Assembly (NCBI RefSeq): GCF_014203225.1
Contig: NZ_JACHIO010000018.1
Coordinates: 62,001 to 126,000 of the forward strand
Source: Granulicella mallensis
GTDB taxonomy: Bacteria > Acidobacteriota > Terriglobia > Terriglobales > Acidobacteriaceae
DNA: 64,000 nucleotides
Reading direction: 5' to 3'
Shown: positions 36,245 to 43,920 of the stretch, one piece after another
Position numbering within the stretch: position 1 is the first letter of the stretch
Layout: each line of letters opens with the position of its first letter
Notes under the pieces: model-generated
Database searches by the model: none
What the model saw: the letters and a program-made list of their open reading frames with translations, nothing else
What the model was told of the DNA's origin: nothing
Made by a program: the position numbers and the translations under genes

Positions 36245-37153
36245 ATGAAGCCCTACCTCGAATACATTGCGGCCTCGAAAGAAGGATCGTGGACCCTGTT
36301 CGACCGGCGCCTGCCGGCCATTCCCTTCGAGTGGCACTACAACAGCGAGTACGAGCTGACCCTGACCTTGAACAGCCGTGGGCAGCGCTTTGTTGGAGAC
36401 AACATGTCCTCCTACGATGACGGAGATCTGGTCCTCATTGGCCCGAAGATCCCTCATACCTGGTGCTCCAGCGGAGACTGTGGGAGAGGTCCGACACACC
36501 AGGCACTCGTCTTGTGGTTCAGTGACGCCTTCGTACAGAGCCTGATTCGGCCGCATGTCGAGCTACGCCCCCTACAGGCGCTTCTTGAAAGCTCGGCCAG
36601 GGCCATCGAGTTTTCCGAAGAGGTGAGAGCCAGGGCCCGTCCGATGATCTGCGCCATGCTGGATCAGACAGCCGAGGACAGATTGCCGGCCTTGCTGCAA
36701 CTCCTGCTCCTGCTGTCGCGGGATGTGCAGGCAAGACCACTGACCTCGGCGCCGGTCCATGCCATGCCCGATGCGTTGGAAGAGCGGATCGGTCGCGTTC
36801 TCTCCTACCTGCATGAGCACTATCGGGAACAGAATGCTGTTCACCAGCTCAGCCAGATCGCAGCTCTAAGCAGAAGCTCTTTGCACCGTCTGTTCAAGCT
36901 GCAGACGGGAATGACGACGACCGAATACGTCACCAGGCTGCGGATCGGCAACGCCTGCGCCTTCCTGATCCATACCGATAAACCGATCTCCCTGATCGCT
37001 GATAGTGTCGGGTATCGAAATCTGGCGAACTTCAATCGTCAGTTCAAAGAGACAAAGGGACAGACGCCCAGACAATTCCGCGCGGCGTTCAATTCCAGAC
37101 CTGAACACTTGCATCGGGCATCGATTCAGGACTCATCCCCAGGTAGCATCTGA
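36245..37153 (+). CDS. AraC family transcriptional regulator
   Basis: 302 residues. N-terminal cupin sensor domain (FEWHYNSEYELTLTLNSRGQ; DDGDLVLIGPKIPHTWCS) and C-terminal two-HTH domain (AVHQLSQIAALSRSSLHRLF; TGMTTTEYVTRLRIGNACAF; PISLIADSVGYRNLANFNRQ). It is the type that senses a small ligand next to a metabolic gene, here the divergent PhyH oxygenase. The stop codon and last codons lie inside the terminal repeat of the family E element that follows, so the natural C-terminus may have been altered by its insertion. ATG 36245 chosen at MKPYLEYIA. Confidence 0.9.
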   Translation: MKPYLEYIAASKEGSWTLFDRRLPAIPFEWHYNSEYELTLTLNSRGQRFVGDNMSSYDDGDLVLIGPKIPHTWCSSGDCGRGPTHQALVLWFSDAFVQSLIRPHVELRPLQALLESSARAIEFSEEVRARARPMICAMLDQTAEDRLPALLQLLLLLSRDVQARPLTSAPVHAMPDALEERIGRVLSYLHEHYREQNAVHQLSQIAALSRSSLHRLFKLQTGMTTTEYVTRLRIGNACAFLIHTDKPISLIADSVGYRNLANFNRQFKETKGQTPRQFRAAFNSRPEHLHRASIQDSSPGSI

Positions 37154-37538
37154 CGAATCGGAGATAGTGGTTTAGAGCAAAACCACTATCGCTGCATTCA
37201 TGTTTTATGTCTCCCCACAGAAGCGTCATCAGCTTTTGTTTGTACCTCCCACAGAATCGTCATCCTGAGCGTAGCGTCCCAGCATTTGGGGACGCGGAGT
37301 CGAAGGACCCCGAAGGTTAACCTCTCGCCTATGCCCTTTGGAGCTTTTCTACCCCGAGCGCTCGAGCCTGAACTCTCGTGCTGGGAAAGGTCCCGACCTC
37401 TTGGGTGAGATCGAACCCTTCGGGGTCCTTCGACTCCGCACCTCGCAAAAAAACGCGAGGCGCTACGCTCAGGATGACGTCTCTGGGGGGAACAAAATCG
37501 GTGATTCTCTGTTGTTCCCGATTCTCCAGACACTACCC
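37142..37538. repeat. Family E inverted-repeat element, copy 2
   Basis: About 397 bp with ends AGGTAGCATCTGACGAATCG on the left and, on the other strand, GGGTAGTGTCTGGAGAATCG on the right, like copy 1 at 26229-26461. Inside it lies another inverted repeat: CGTCATCCTGAGCGTAGCG with GGAGTCGAAGGACCCCGAAG near 37257-37315 and its inverse near 37418-37485. It exactly fills the space between the convergent AraC and glycosyltransferase genes, touching both stop codons. No gene. Confidence 0.8.
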
Positions 37539-37539
37539 G

Positions 37540-38703
37540 TTACCGGCTGGTCGGATACGCCGCATAGACGCGCTCAAAGACCGCGTCCCACGAGCAGCCC
37601 ATCGCATACTCCCGCGCGGCCGTTCGCATCGCTGCAAATTGCTCGGGCTGCGTGAGCGTCTCGGCGATCACGCCTGCAAACGCGGCGTCGGTCGCCACAC
37701 GTCCGGTCTGTCCATCGCGCACGATATGTGCGGGACCGCCATCCGGTGTCACGATCGCAGGAACCCCACTCGCCAGGGCCTCCAGCACCACATTGCCGAA
37801 GGTGTCGGTGTGCGAAGGAAACACCAGCAGGTCCATGTTCGCGTAGGCTTCGGCCAGGGTATCGCCGCGCAGCACCCCGGCGAAGTTGGTCGAGGACGGC
37901 AGCTCACGGCGCAGGACAGCCTCCTCCGCGCCGTGGCCGATGATGAGCCACTTCGCGGTAATCCCTCGGGCGCGCAGCTCGGCGTCGACACGAGGCAGCA
38001 GCGCGACGTTCTTCTCTACCGAGAGCCTTCCCACGTAGCCGAGCACGATCTGTCCGTCCTCCGTGCGTGTGCGTTTAGCAGGAGTAAAGAGGTCCGTCTC
38101 AACCCCCCGCTGCATCAGGTAGCAGGGCCGATCGGTCTTGCGTTCCAGCAGAGCGCAGAGTTCGGGGTTCGGGGCGTAGAGCACCTTGGCCAGGCGATAG
38201 AAGCGCGAGGTCGCGTCCAGGGTGGCCGTCTCGGTGGCGTTGTCCAGATTCTTGCCCGCACTTCCCAGGTGACGCGTCAGCCAGCGCATGCGTCGCGCGG
38301 CATACTCGTGCACATTCGTGTGCCAGCTTGCGGCCAGCGGGATGCCGAGCTTCCAGGCAAAGTACGCGCCAAAGATGCCCAGTTCGCTGGGGCCCGTGAT
38401 GTGAATCACGTCCGGCTGAAAGTCGCGCACGGTCTGCGAGATCAGGTCGCGATAGCGAAAGAACAGCGTGTCGAAGTGGAGGTCCTGCTCAAGGCTCACC
38501 GCCAGCCCGCTGCGGCCCAGTTCCAGCGTGCGCAGTTCGCCTTCCTGCTCAAAGGCATTGGCGCGGCGGCCTGCGCGGACGCACAGAAACGGCAACCCAT
38601 GCCTTTGCGCAAAGGCGACGAAGTTGCGGCTGGTGTGCGCAACGCCATTGACTTCATGAAAGCTGTCCGGAAAGTACGCAACCCGCAGCGGCATCGCCCT
38701 CAT
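37540..38703 (-). CDS. Family 4 (GT-B) glycosyltransferase
   Basis: 387 residues with two Rossmann-like halves. N-terminal acceptor part: RVAYFPDSFHEVNGVAHTSR; DVIHITGPSELGIFG. C-terminal nucleotide-sugar part: LGYVGRLSVEKNVALLPRVD, then the EX7E motif in the region SHTDTFGNVVLEALASGVPA. Resembles the GDP-mannose-dependent alpha-mannosyltransferase/MgtA type that makes glycolipids, but sugar and acceptor are unknown. Its stop codon abuts the family E element. Start at 38703 (MRAMPLRVAYF) or three codons later. Confidence 0.9.
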   Translation of the reverse strand: MRAMPLRVAYFPDSFHEVNGVAHTSRNFVAFAQRHGLPFLCVRAGRRANAFEQEGELRTLELGRSGLAVSLEQDLHFDTLFFRYRDLISQTVRDFQPDVIHITGPSELGIFGAYFAWKLGIPLAASWHTNVHEYAARRMRWLTRHLGSAGKNLDNATETATLDATSRFYRLAKVLYAPNPELCALLERKTDRPCYLMQRGVETDLFTPAKRTRTEDGQIVLGYVGRLSVEKNVALLPRVDAELRARGITAKWLIIGHGAEEAVLRRELPSSTNFAGVLRGDTLAEAYANMDLLVFPSHTDTFGNVVLEALASGVPAIVTPDGGPAHIVRDGQTGRVATDAAFAGVIAETLTQPEQFAAMRTAAREYAMGCSWDAVFERVYAAYPTSR

Positions 38704-38918
38704 GCTATCAGCGCTTGGAGTAAATGATGTAAACGCAGGGAGATAGAAGTGATTTCCCTCTCTATTTCCCCTTAGGCAATGAAGCAGGCACGACGCGGAG
38801 ATTCGGCAGAACAGAGGCCTTCCCCCTGGAGTTTCCTATACGCAATTGTTGTGAGATTGAGGCTAGATACTCACGCTCTCCGCTATGATGCACCTATCCT
38901 AGCTATGAACTTGACGCT
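38704..38918. other. Gap between divergent genes with a mini-ORF
   Basis: 215 bases upstream of both the glycosyltransferase and the 38919-39503 membrane protein. A five-codon frame (38905-38922, ATGAACTTGACGCTATGA) ends by overlapping the ATG of the membrane protein (ATGA). The phrase GCTATGAACT(T/C)G occurs three times in a row here. Otherwise nothing recognisable. Confidence 0.4.
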
Positions 38919-39503
38919 ATGAACTTGGCTATGAACTCGACGCAGGCAGCGCATTCGGACGATCTCGATATAGCTTTAGGCACGGCCCTGCGGGATATCG
39001 TACTGCGTCCCCGCACAACGCTCTTCGCCACCTGGAGTTGGAAGGCGGCGGCGATCAGCGCGGTGATCCGTGCGAGCACCTTCTTCGCGAGCAACCTGAA
39101 ATCAGGCCATCACAAGGCTCTCCGCGCCATGCTGGTGGAAGCTGTCTTCGCCATCTTCGCCGCCGGGCTGCTGGGAGCCGTCTCGCAGCGCCTGCGCGCC
39201 GCACAGCCGGTCTGGGCGACCGCGCTGGTCGTCTGGCTTGGCATGCCTTCCCTGATGCTTCTGGCCCAACTCGGGATACACCGCGCGGCCGGAACGCCGC
39301 ACCTGGGCACCGGCCTTATCGTCTCGTTCTGCTTCGCGTCCATCTCATCGTGCTTTAGCTGGTACGCCATGCGCCGCGGCGTGATGCTCGGCGGGGCTCA
39401 TGGCACCTCCCTGGCACACGATCTGCGCACGATGCCGCGTGTCGTACTGGACTTTGTGCTCGTAGGACCAAGAGCTCTGCTGCGGGTTCTTACCAGAAAT
39501 TAG
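38919..39503 (+). CDS. Multi-pass membrane protein of unknown function
   Basis: 194 residues. A soluble N-terminus of about 50 residues is followed by four likely membrane helices (about 70-90, 98-118, 130-150 and 165-185). No family recognised. Two in-frame ATGs, 38919 and 38931, are both possible. The last two bases of the TAG stop come from the end of the adjoining family A element. Confidence 0.7.
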   Translation: MNLAMNSTQAAHSDDLDIALGTALRDIVLRPRTTLFATWSWKAAAISAVIRASTFFASNLKSGHHKALRAMLVEAVFAIFAAGLLGAVSQRLRAAQPVWATALVVWLGMPSLMLLAQLGIHRAAGTPHLGTGLIVSFCFASISSCFSWYAMRRGVMLGGAHGTSLAHDLRTMPRVVLDFVLVGPRALLRVLTRN

Positions 39504-39970
39504 GGCGTGTCATCAGTTCTTTCTCGCAGCATGCAAACACGCTGATGTGGCAAGAACCGGAAGGGCAGGGTTTCAACCCTGCCGCATAAGGTCAAGCTGA
39601 AAACTTATTCCGCTCTGCCGAAGGCCGGAGTGAAGGCGCAGCCGCAACGACTGAATTGCTTTCTTTCATGCACCCAAAAACGTATGGGGATGGCCTCTGC
39701 CCTTCCCTCGCAGGGCCTGCACCTCACCAATGTCGGACCTGATGGAGTGTGCCTCTCGGGACGTGCTGCAGAGATTCGTGCCGATGACCAGACTGGTTCG
39801 CCTCCACTAAAGAAGGCAATTCAGTCGTTGCGGCTGCGCCTTCACTCCGGCCTTCGGCAGAAAGGAAGGGATCGTGCCTCACACCTACGGCCTGGCTGAA
39901 GCCAGGCCCTTCCGGTTCTTGCCACAGCGAAATGTTTGCATGCTGCCACTATGATTCGATGAAACGCCAC
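39502..39970. repeat. Family A inverted-repeat element, copy 3
   Basis: About 469 bp, uninterrupted. Left end AGGGCGTGTCATC is identical to the first 12 bases of the terminal repeat of the IS at 2510-3342 plus the preceding A. The right end on the other strand reads GGCGTTTCATC. Stem-loops lie at 39564-39583 and 39889-39908. Between convergent genes; no coding potential. Confidence 0.8.
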
Positions 39971-40001
39971 ACGCAAACAGGAAATGCAGCTGTTTCCTGC
40001 T

Positions 40002-41003
40002 CTACGACTGCGTCTTCGCGATATCCGGCCCAAGCAGTTCCTGTGCGCTGGGAGCGGGTGTTGCTGGAATTGGTTCCTCATCGCGCTGGCCGGAAGATTC
40101 ACCATCGAGGTGGTTCATCGTGAGGCCATCGCGCAGGATGTGGAACGCCTCCTCCGGCGTGTCGGCGAACTCGAAGAGGTCCATATCTTTGAGCCCGATT
40201 GCTCCCTTCTCGGCGAGCAGCTCCAGGTTGATGACGTTCTTCCAGTAGCTCGATCCGTAGATGACGACCGTGATCTTCTTCGCCAGTTTATGCGTCTGGG
40301 CGAGGGTCAGCAGCTCGAACATCTCGTCCAGCGTTCCGAAGCCGCCCGGGAAGACCACCAGCGCCTTCGCGAGGTAGGCAAACCAGTACTTGCGCATGAA
40401 GAAGTAGTGGAAGTTCAGGTTCAGCGCGGGCGTAATGTAGGGGTTCGGCATCTGCTCGAAGGGCAGCTTGATGTTCAGCCCGATGGTCTTGCCGCCAGCC
40501 TCCCACGCGCCTCGGTTTGCCGCCTCCATGATGCCTGGGCCGCCACCCGACGTGATCACAAAACGATGCCTGCGTCCCGGCAGCTTCGACGACCACTCCG
40601 TCATCAGCCGAGCCAGCGTGCGCGCATCCTCGTAGTAACGGGCCATCTCGACCGCCGCCTCCGCGCGCTTGTGCTTCAACTCCGTGGTGTCTTCCTCCGA
40701 CTCCCCAGCGCGGGCGGGCTGCTCCTCCGGGGGAGCGAGCTTGGTGGAACCTGTATTCTCCAGCAGTTCGAGCTGCTGAGAGGCCTCATCAAACGCGCGA
40801 AACCGCGCCGAGCCGAAGAATACGACCGTGTCCTGGATGCGCTCGCGGCGAAACCGCGCCATCGGCTCGGAGTATTCAGCCATGATGCGCAGCATGCGAC
40901 CATCCGGCGAGTTCAAAAACTCGTCGTTCTCATACGCGAGAGGCGCGGCTTCAAGAGGGTTGGGATTTTCCGCAGAGTGCTTGGGATCGAGGGTGTTCGG
41001 CAT
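40002..41003 (-). CDS. LOG family protein (TIGR00730 Rossmann fold)
   Basis: 333 residues. The core has the LOG signatures VFFGSARF, TSGGGPGIMEAANRGAWEAG and VVFPGGFGTLDEMFE; the last forms the phosphoribohydrolase active site with Arg and Glu. Members release cytokinin-type bases or AMP from nucleotide monophosphates (earlier misnamed lysine decarboxylases). This is the longer bacterial form, with about 45 extra N-terminal residues and an acidic insert at about 85-110. Physiological substrate unknown. Confidence 0.88.
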   Translation of the reverse strand: MPNTLDPKHSAENPNPLEAAPLAYENDEFLNSPDGRMLRIMAEYSEPMARFRRERIQDTVVFFGSARFRAFDEASQQLELLENTGSTKLAPPEEQPARAGESEEDTTELKHKRAEAAVEMARYYEDARTLARLMTEWSSKLPGRRHRFVITSGGGPGIMEAANRGAWEAGGKTIGLNIKLPFEQMPNPYITPALNLNFHYFFMRKYWFAYLAKALVVFPGGFGTLDEMFELLTLAQTHKLAKKITVVIYGSSYWKNVINLELLAEKGAIGLKDMDLFEFADTPEEAFHILRDGLTMNHLDGESSGQRDEEPIPATPAPSAQELLGPDIAKTQS

Positions 41004-41133
41004 AAGACAGCTATTGTCTCGCGAGCGGATGTGAATTCATAGAGGTAAAGCCGTTAGGCCCAGGGCAATTGCCTTGAAATCCTCAGCGCTGAAAATACAG
41101 AGGGAGAACATAAAGATAGAGACAAGCACCAAA

Positions 41134-41328
41134 CTAAGCCCCGCAGGGGCGACGCCATACCAGCCCAGGGCGTAGCCCTGGGTTAGGACCGCCGCAGTAG
41201 CTAAGCCCTGAAGGGGCGACCTATCGTGCTGCCACCGATAGATCGCCCTTTCAGGGCTCAGAATTCTATTGGCCTGTAACCCAGGGCTACGCCCTGGGCT
41301 GGTATGGCGTCGCCCCTGCGGGGCTTAG
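41134..41328. repeat. Family F palindromic element, non-autonomous copy
   Basis: 195 bp with a perfect 52-bp terminal inverted repeat (41134-41185 and 41277-41328; ends CTAAGCCCC and GGGGCTTAG). Each arm holds a palindrome CCCAGGGCGTAGCCCTGGG. The right inner part (gatagatcg through tattggcctgtaaccc) matches that of the IS200-like element at 46088-46735, so it looks like an internal deletion derivative of that type. The stretch 41004-41390 contains no gene. Confidence 0.85.
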
Positions 41329-41390
41329 GATTGGTGTTACCCACCAGGCATTCGTTTTGGCACTAAAAATCAAATGGGATTACCCTGCAA

Positions 41391-41714
41391 CTACGCCCGG
41401 TAGTCGCGATAGTGCAGCAGCTCGCTCACACCAATCCACACGTCCAAAAGTCCGATTCCGCTTACGATCCCACGCACCCAGCCGTGTTGCAGCATCGCGT
41501 CAAGCGAGGGGTGCGCCAGCAGCCAGCCATTCTGGTCCCAATAACGCGGCCACCAGGGCAGCAACGACAGGATTCCGCCGATATAAAAGCAGAAGATAAC
41601 CAGCACAATGAGGCTCAACCGCTGTAGCCACACCGGCGCGGGCGCCGGATCTTCGTTCTTCTGGGCGGGTTGCACGGGCCGGGTCTCGGAAAAAAGATGC
41701 TGCTGTGAAGACAT
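41391..41714 (-). CDS. Small membrane protein of unknown function
   Basis: 107 residues. Soluble Pro/Gln-rich N-terminus of 28 residues, then one strong helix (LSLIVLVIFCFYIGGILSLL, residues 33-52) and a second weaker hydrophobic stretch around 82-97. No family recognised; the WWPRYWDQNGWL segment after the first helix is distinctive. Located 56 bases downstream of the AsmA-like gene on the same strand, possibly in one transcript. Confidence 0.65.
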   Translation of the reverse strand: MSSQQHLFSETRPVQPAQKNEDPAPAPVWLQRLSLIVLVIFCFYIGGILSLLPWWPRYWDQNGWLLAHPSLDAMLQHGWVRGIVSGIGLLDVWIGVSELLHYRDYRA

Positions 41715-41770
41715 TGCTCTTTATCCAAGTTAGCAGGGCAAGGCAGCCGCTGTCTTTCATTTTGAACAGC

Positions 41771-43495
41771 TCAATGCTTCGGAGGCTGCGGGAAACCCTT
41801 CCGCGCCGCGGCCTTCGCCTTCAAATCCGCCTTCATCTGCTCGGGCGTTTCATTCGAGGTGCCATTCAGTGCCAGCCCAAAATTTACATCACCCTTTGTG
41901 CCGCTAATCGATATCGGCAGTTCCAGGCCGGCTCCATTCTTCTTCAAAAACGGATCGACCCCCTTCAACAGCCAGGACTTCCAGCCCGACACCATCTGCG
42001 AGGCCGTCGCATCGGTGCGGACGTGGCCCTTGAACTCGAACAGGTTGCCATCCATCGAATAGACGCCATTCAGCAGTACCAGAGCTCCGGGAATCTTGTA
42101 GTGCAGGTCGTTCACGGTAATCACGCCATGGCCCAGGTTGAAGTGCGCAGTCATCTCCGATTGCACCTCAGCCTGGCGATCGCTGCCCGCCGCACCGGCC
42201 TCCTGGGGCCTGCCCTGGGCACGCATGCTCATCGAGTCCACGCGGTCCTGCACCTTGGGATTGCTGAATCCCACACTATGAATCGCAAAGTTCCCTGTCA
42301 GTTCTACCTTCTGCGCCACGCGCACGTGCCCAGGCGGAATGTGCAGCTTCGTCTTGAGCGTCAGGGCACCGTGCATCAGTGGAGGATCGGTCTTCACCCC
42401 GAGCTCCAGCATGTCCTCGATACGCGCATGGGGCATATCCACATCGAGCGCGATGTCGTGCCCCTGCCCGTGAATCATCTGCACTTTACCCCGAGCGGTA
42501 AAGTCCGAGTGCAACAGATGAGCCTGCACCGGATCGAGCGTCGTGTCGCCTGTGGAACCGTCGATGTAGGCGTGGAACGTTGTATGCAGCGGCACCGGAT
42601 GGTTGCTGACATCCAGCGAAAAGTCCGGCGTATCCGTCGTTCCGTCGGCCGTGATGTTCCCGAGTTGTCCACTGAAGTGACCTGTCGACGACAGCATTCC
42701 GCCGATGCCTTTGATCGTGCTCAGGTCGGCGTGGCTGAAGCTGTAGTCACCGTCCAGCGGACTATCGCGCGGCTCCGCGCTGGCCCAGGGACCAAAGTGC
42801 CCGGTGGCATGAATCTGCCCCAGGGGCTTGGGATTGGTCAGATCAGCCTCATACGCAAACGGCTGGGTCGCGCCGACATCCGTCAGGATGAGCTTCTGGA
42901 TGTCGAACTCCAATGGATCTTTCCCTGGCTTGCTCGTCTCGATGAAGAGCTTCACATCCTTGCAGGAGATCCTGTCTACCAGGAACGTAACCTTCGTCGG
43001 CGTAGCCCCTGGATCGTCGTGATGGATCAAGGGTCCACGCTGGTTCGCAGGCGGAATGTGCAGTTCCATGCCTTCGACGCTTACATGTTCGACGCGCATC
43101 GGTTGGTGCAACAGCTCCGTGAAGTTCGTCCGGAACGTGAAGCTGGCTACCGAAAGCATCGGCACATTGCTTTCATGGTCCGGCGCTGTGGGTCCCGCGA
43201 TATAGCGTATGCGCAGGCCCCTTCCATGCACTTCAATCCCCTGCAGCAAGGAGATATTTAGTTTATCCAGCTCAACCGGTGAGTTGAATCGCTGGCTCAG
43301 TGCCGCTACCACACGTCCGCGGACGAGAGGCTCCTCGTTATGGATGACATAGGCCGCTCCGATCACAAGCCCTACCAGGACGACTACCACAGCCGTCAAT
43401 GTCACCTGTACCCATCGCCTGCGCCACCAGCGCGGCGATCTGTTCACTGCGGCCCGTTCGGGCTCGGTACCACGCTGCGTCTCATCGTCGTTCAT
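41771..43495 (-). CDS. AsmA-like envelope protein
   Basis: 574 residues. A basic N-terminus is followed by one membrane helix at about 29-50 (VQVTLTAVVVVLVGLVIGAA). The rest is a long beta-rich periplasmic part. SQRFNSPVELDKLNISLLQG at about 66-85 matches the start of AsmA/DUF748-type proteins, and the C-terminal region (FNLGHGVITVNDLHYKIPGA; DATASQMVSGWKSWLLKGVD) matches the AsmA C-terminal domain. Such proteins form bridges that move phospholipid between membranes; the role here is inferred from the fold. Confidence 0.82.
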   Translation of the reverse strand: MNDDETQRGTEPERAAVNRSPRWWRRRWVQVTLTAVVVVLVGLVIGAAYVIHNEEPLVRGRVVAALSQRFNSPVELDKLNISLLQGIEVHGRGLRIRYIAGPTAPDHESNVPMLSVASFTFRTNFTELLHQPMRVEHVSVEGMELHIPPANQRGPLIHHDDPGATPTKVTFLVDRISCKDVKLFIETSKPGKDPLEFDIQKLILTDVGATQPFAYEADLTNPKPLGQIHATGHFGPWASAEPRDSPLDGDYSFSHADLSTIKGIGGMLSSTGHFSGQLGNITADGTTDTPDFSLDVSNHPVPLHTTFHAYIDGSTGDTTLDPVQAHLLHSDFTARGKVQMIHGQGHDIALDVDMPHARIEDMLELGVKTDPPLMHGALTLKTKLHIPPGHVRVAQKVELTGNFAIHSVGFSNPKVQDRVDSMSMRAQGRPQEAGAAGSDRQAEVQSEMTAHFNLGHGVITVNDLHYKIPGALVLLNGVYSMDGNLFEFKGHVRTDATASQMVSGWKSWLLKGVDPFLKKNGAGLELPISISGTKGDVNFGLALNGTSNETPEQMKADLKAKAAARKGFPQPPKH

Positions 43496-43608
43496 TTGTG
43501 CAAGGCTCCAATCTCCTTTCGATGCATTTAATAGCTGGGACGGCTAGCAGCTGCCTTTGCTTTTCTGGTTGTCATTCCTGCAGGGAATCTGCTGTTGCTC
43601 TTGTTTTT

Positions 43609-43798
43609 GCCTTTCTTGTTGTCATTCCGAGCGCAGCGAGCGAACCTGCTTTCTCCCGTTTTTTGCCAGCGCTACCACAAGCGACATGAGTGAGCCCAAA
43701 CCAAGCTCCGGCTCTGGCGCGTATCTTCTGGGAGATATGAACAAAGAGCGGGAGGAAGCAGGTTCGCTCGCTGCGCTCGGAATGACAACCAGAAAAGC
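43609..43798. repeat. Family C inverted-repeat element
   Basis: About 190 bp. Left arm GCCTTTCTTGTTGTCATTCC followed by GAGCGCAGCGAGCGAACCTG and TTTCTCCCG, with its inverse ending at 43798. Centre about 90 bases. A truncated extra arm (cttttctggttgtcattcctgc) lies at 43560-43581. Found in the divergent gap between the AsmA-like and ABC-F genes; the other full copy is at 59359-59531. Confidence 0.8.
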
Positions 43799-43880
43799 AA
43801 AGGCAAGAACAAAGGCAAAGGCAAGAACAAAGGCAAAGGCAAGAACAAAGGCAAAGGCAAGAACAAAGGCAAAGGCAAAA
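43799..43880 (+). repeat. 18-bp tandem repeat, about 4.5 copies
   Basis: Unit AAAGGCAAAGGCAAGAAC, perfect over four copies, starting at the outer end of the family C element and ending 40 bases before the ABC-F start codon. It can be read as Lys/Ala/Arg/Thr codons but is not preceded by a credible gene. Confidence 0.85.
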
Positions 43881-43920
43881 GCGCAAGGATGAGAAAGCAG
43901 TAATGAGAAAATAGAAATCG

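Noticed and set aside
37378-38727. 449-codon frame opposite the glycosyltransferase
   Set aside because: It begins in the family E element and is antisense to a gene with clear GT-B motifs.
41705-43261. 518-codon frame opposite the AsmA-like gene
   Set aside because: Arg/His/Gln-rich shadow; the opposite strand has a credible membrane-anchored AsmA-like protein.
43557-43892. Lys/Ala/Arg/Thr repeat peptide encoded by the tandem repeat
   Set aside because: The frame lies wholly within palindromic and tandem repeats and has no ribosome-binding site; histone-H1-like composition arises from the 18-base unit.
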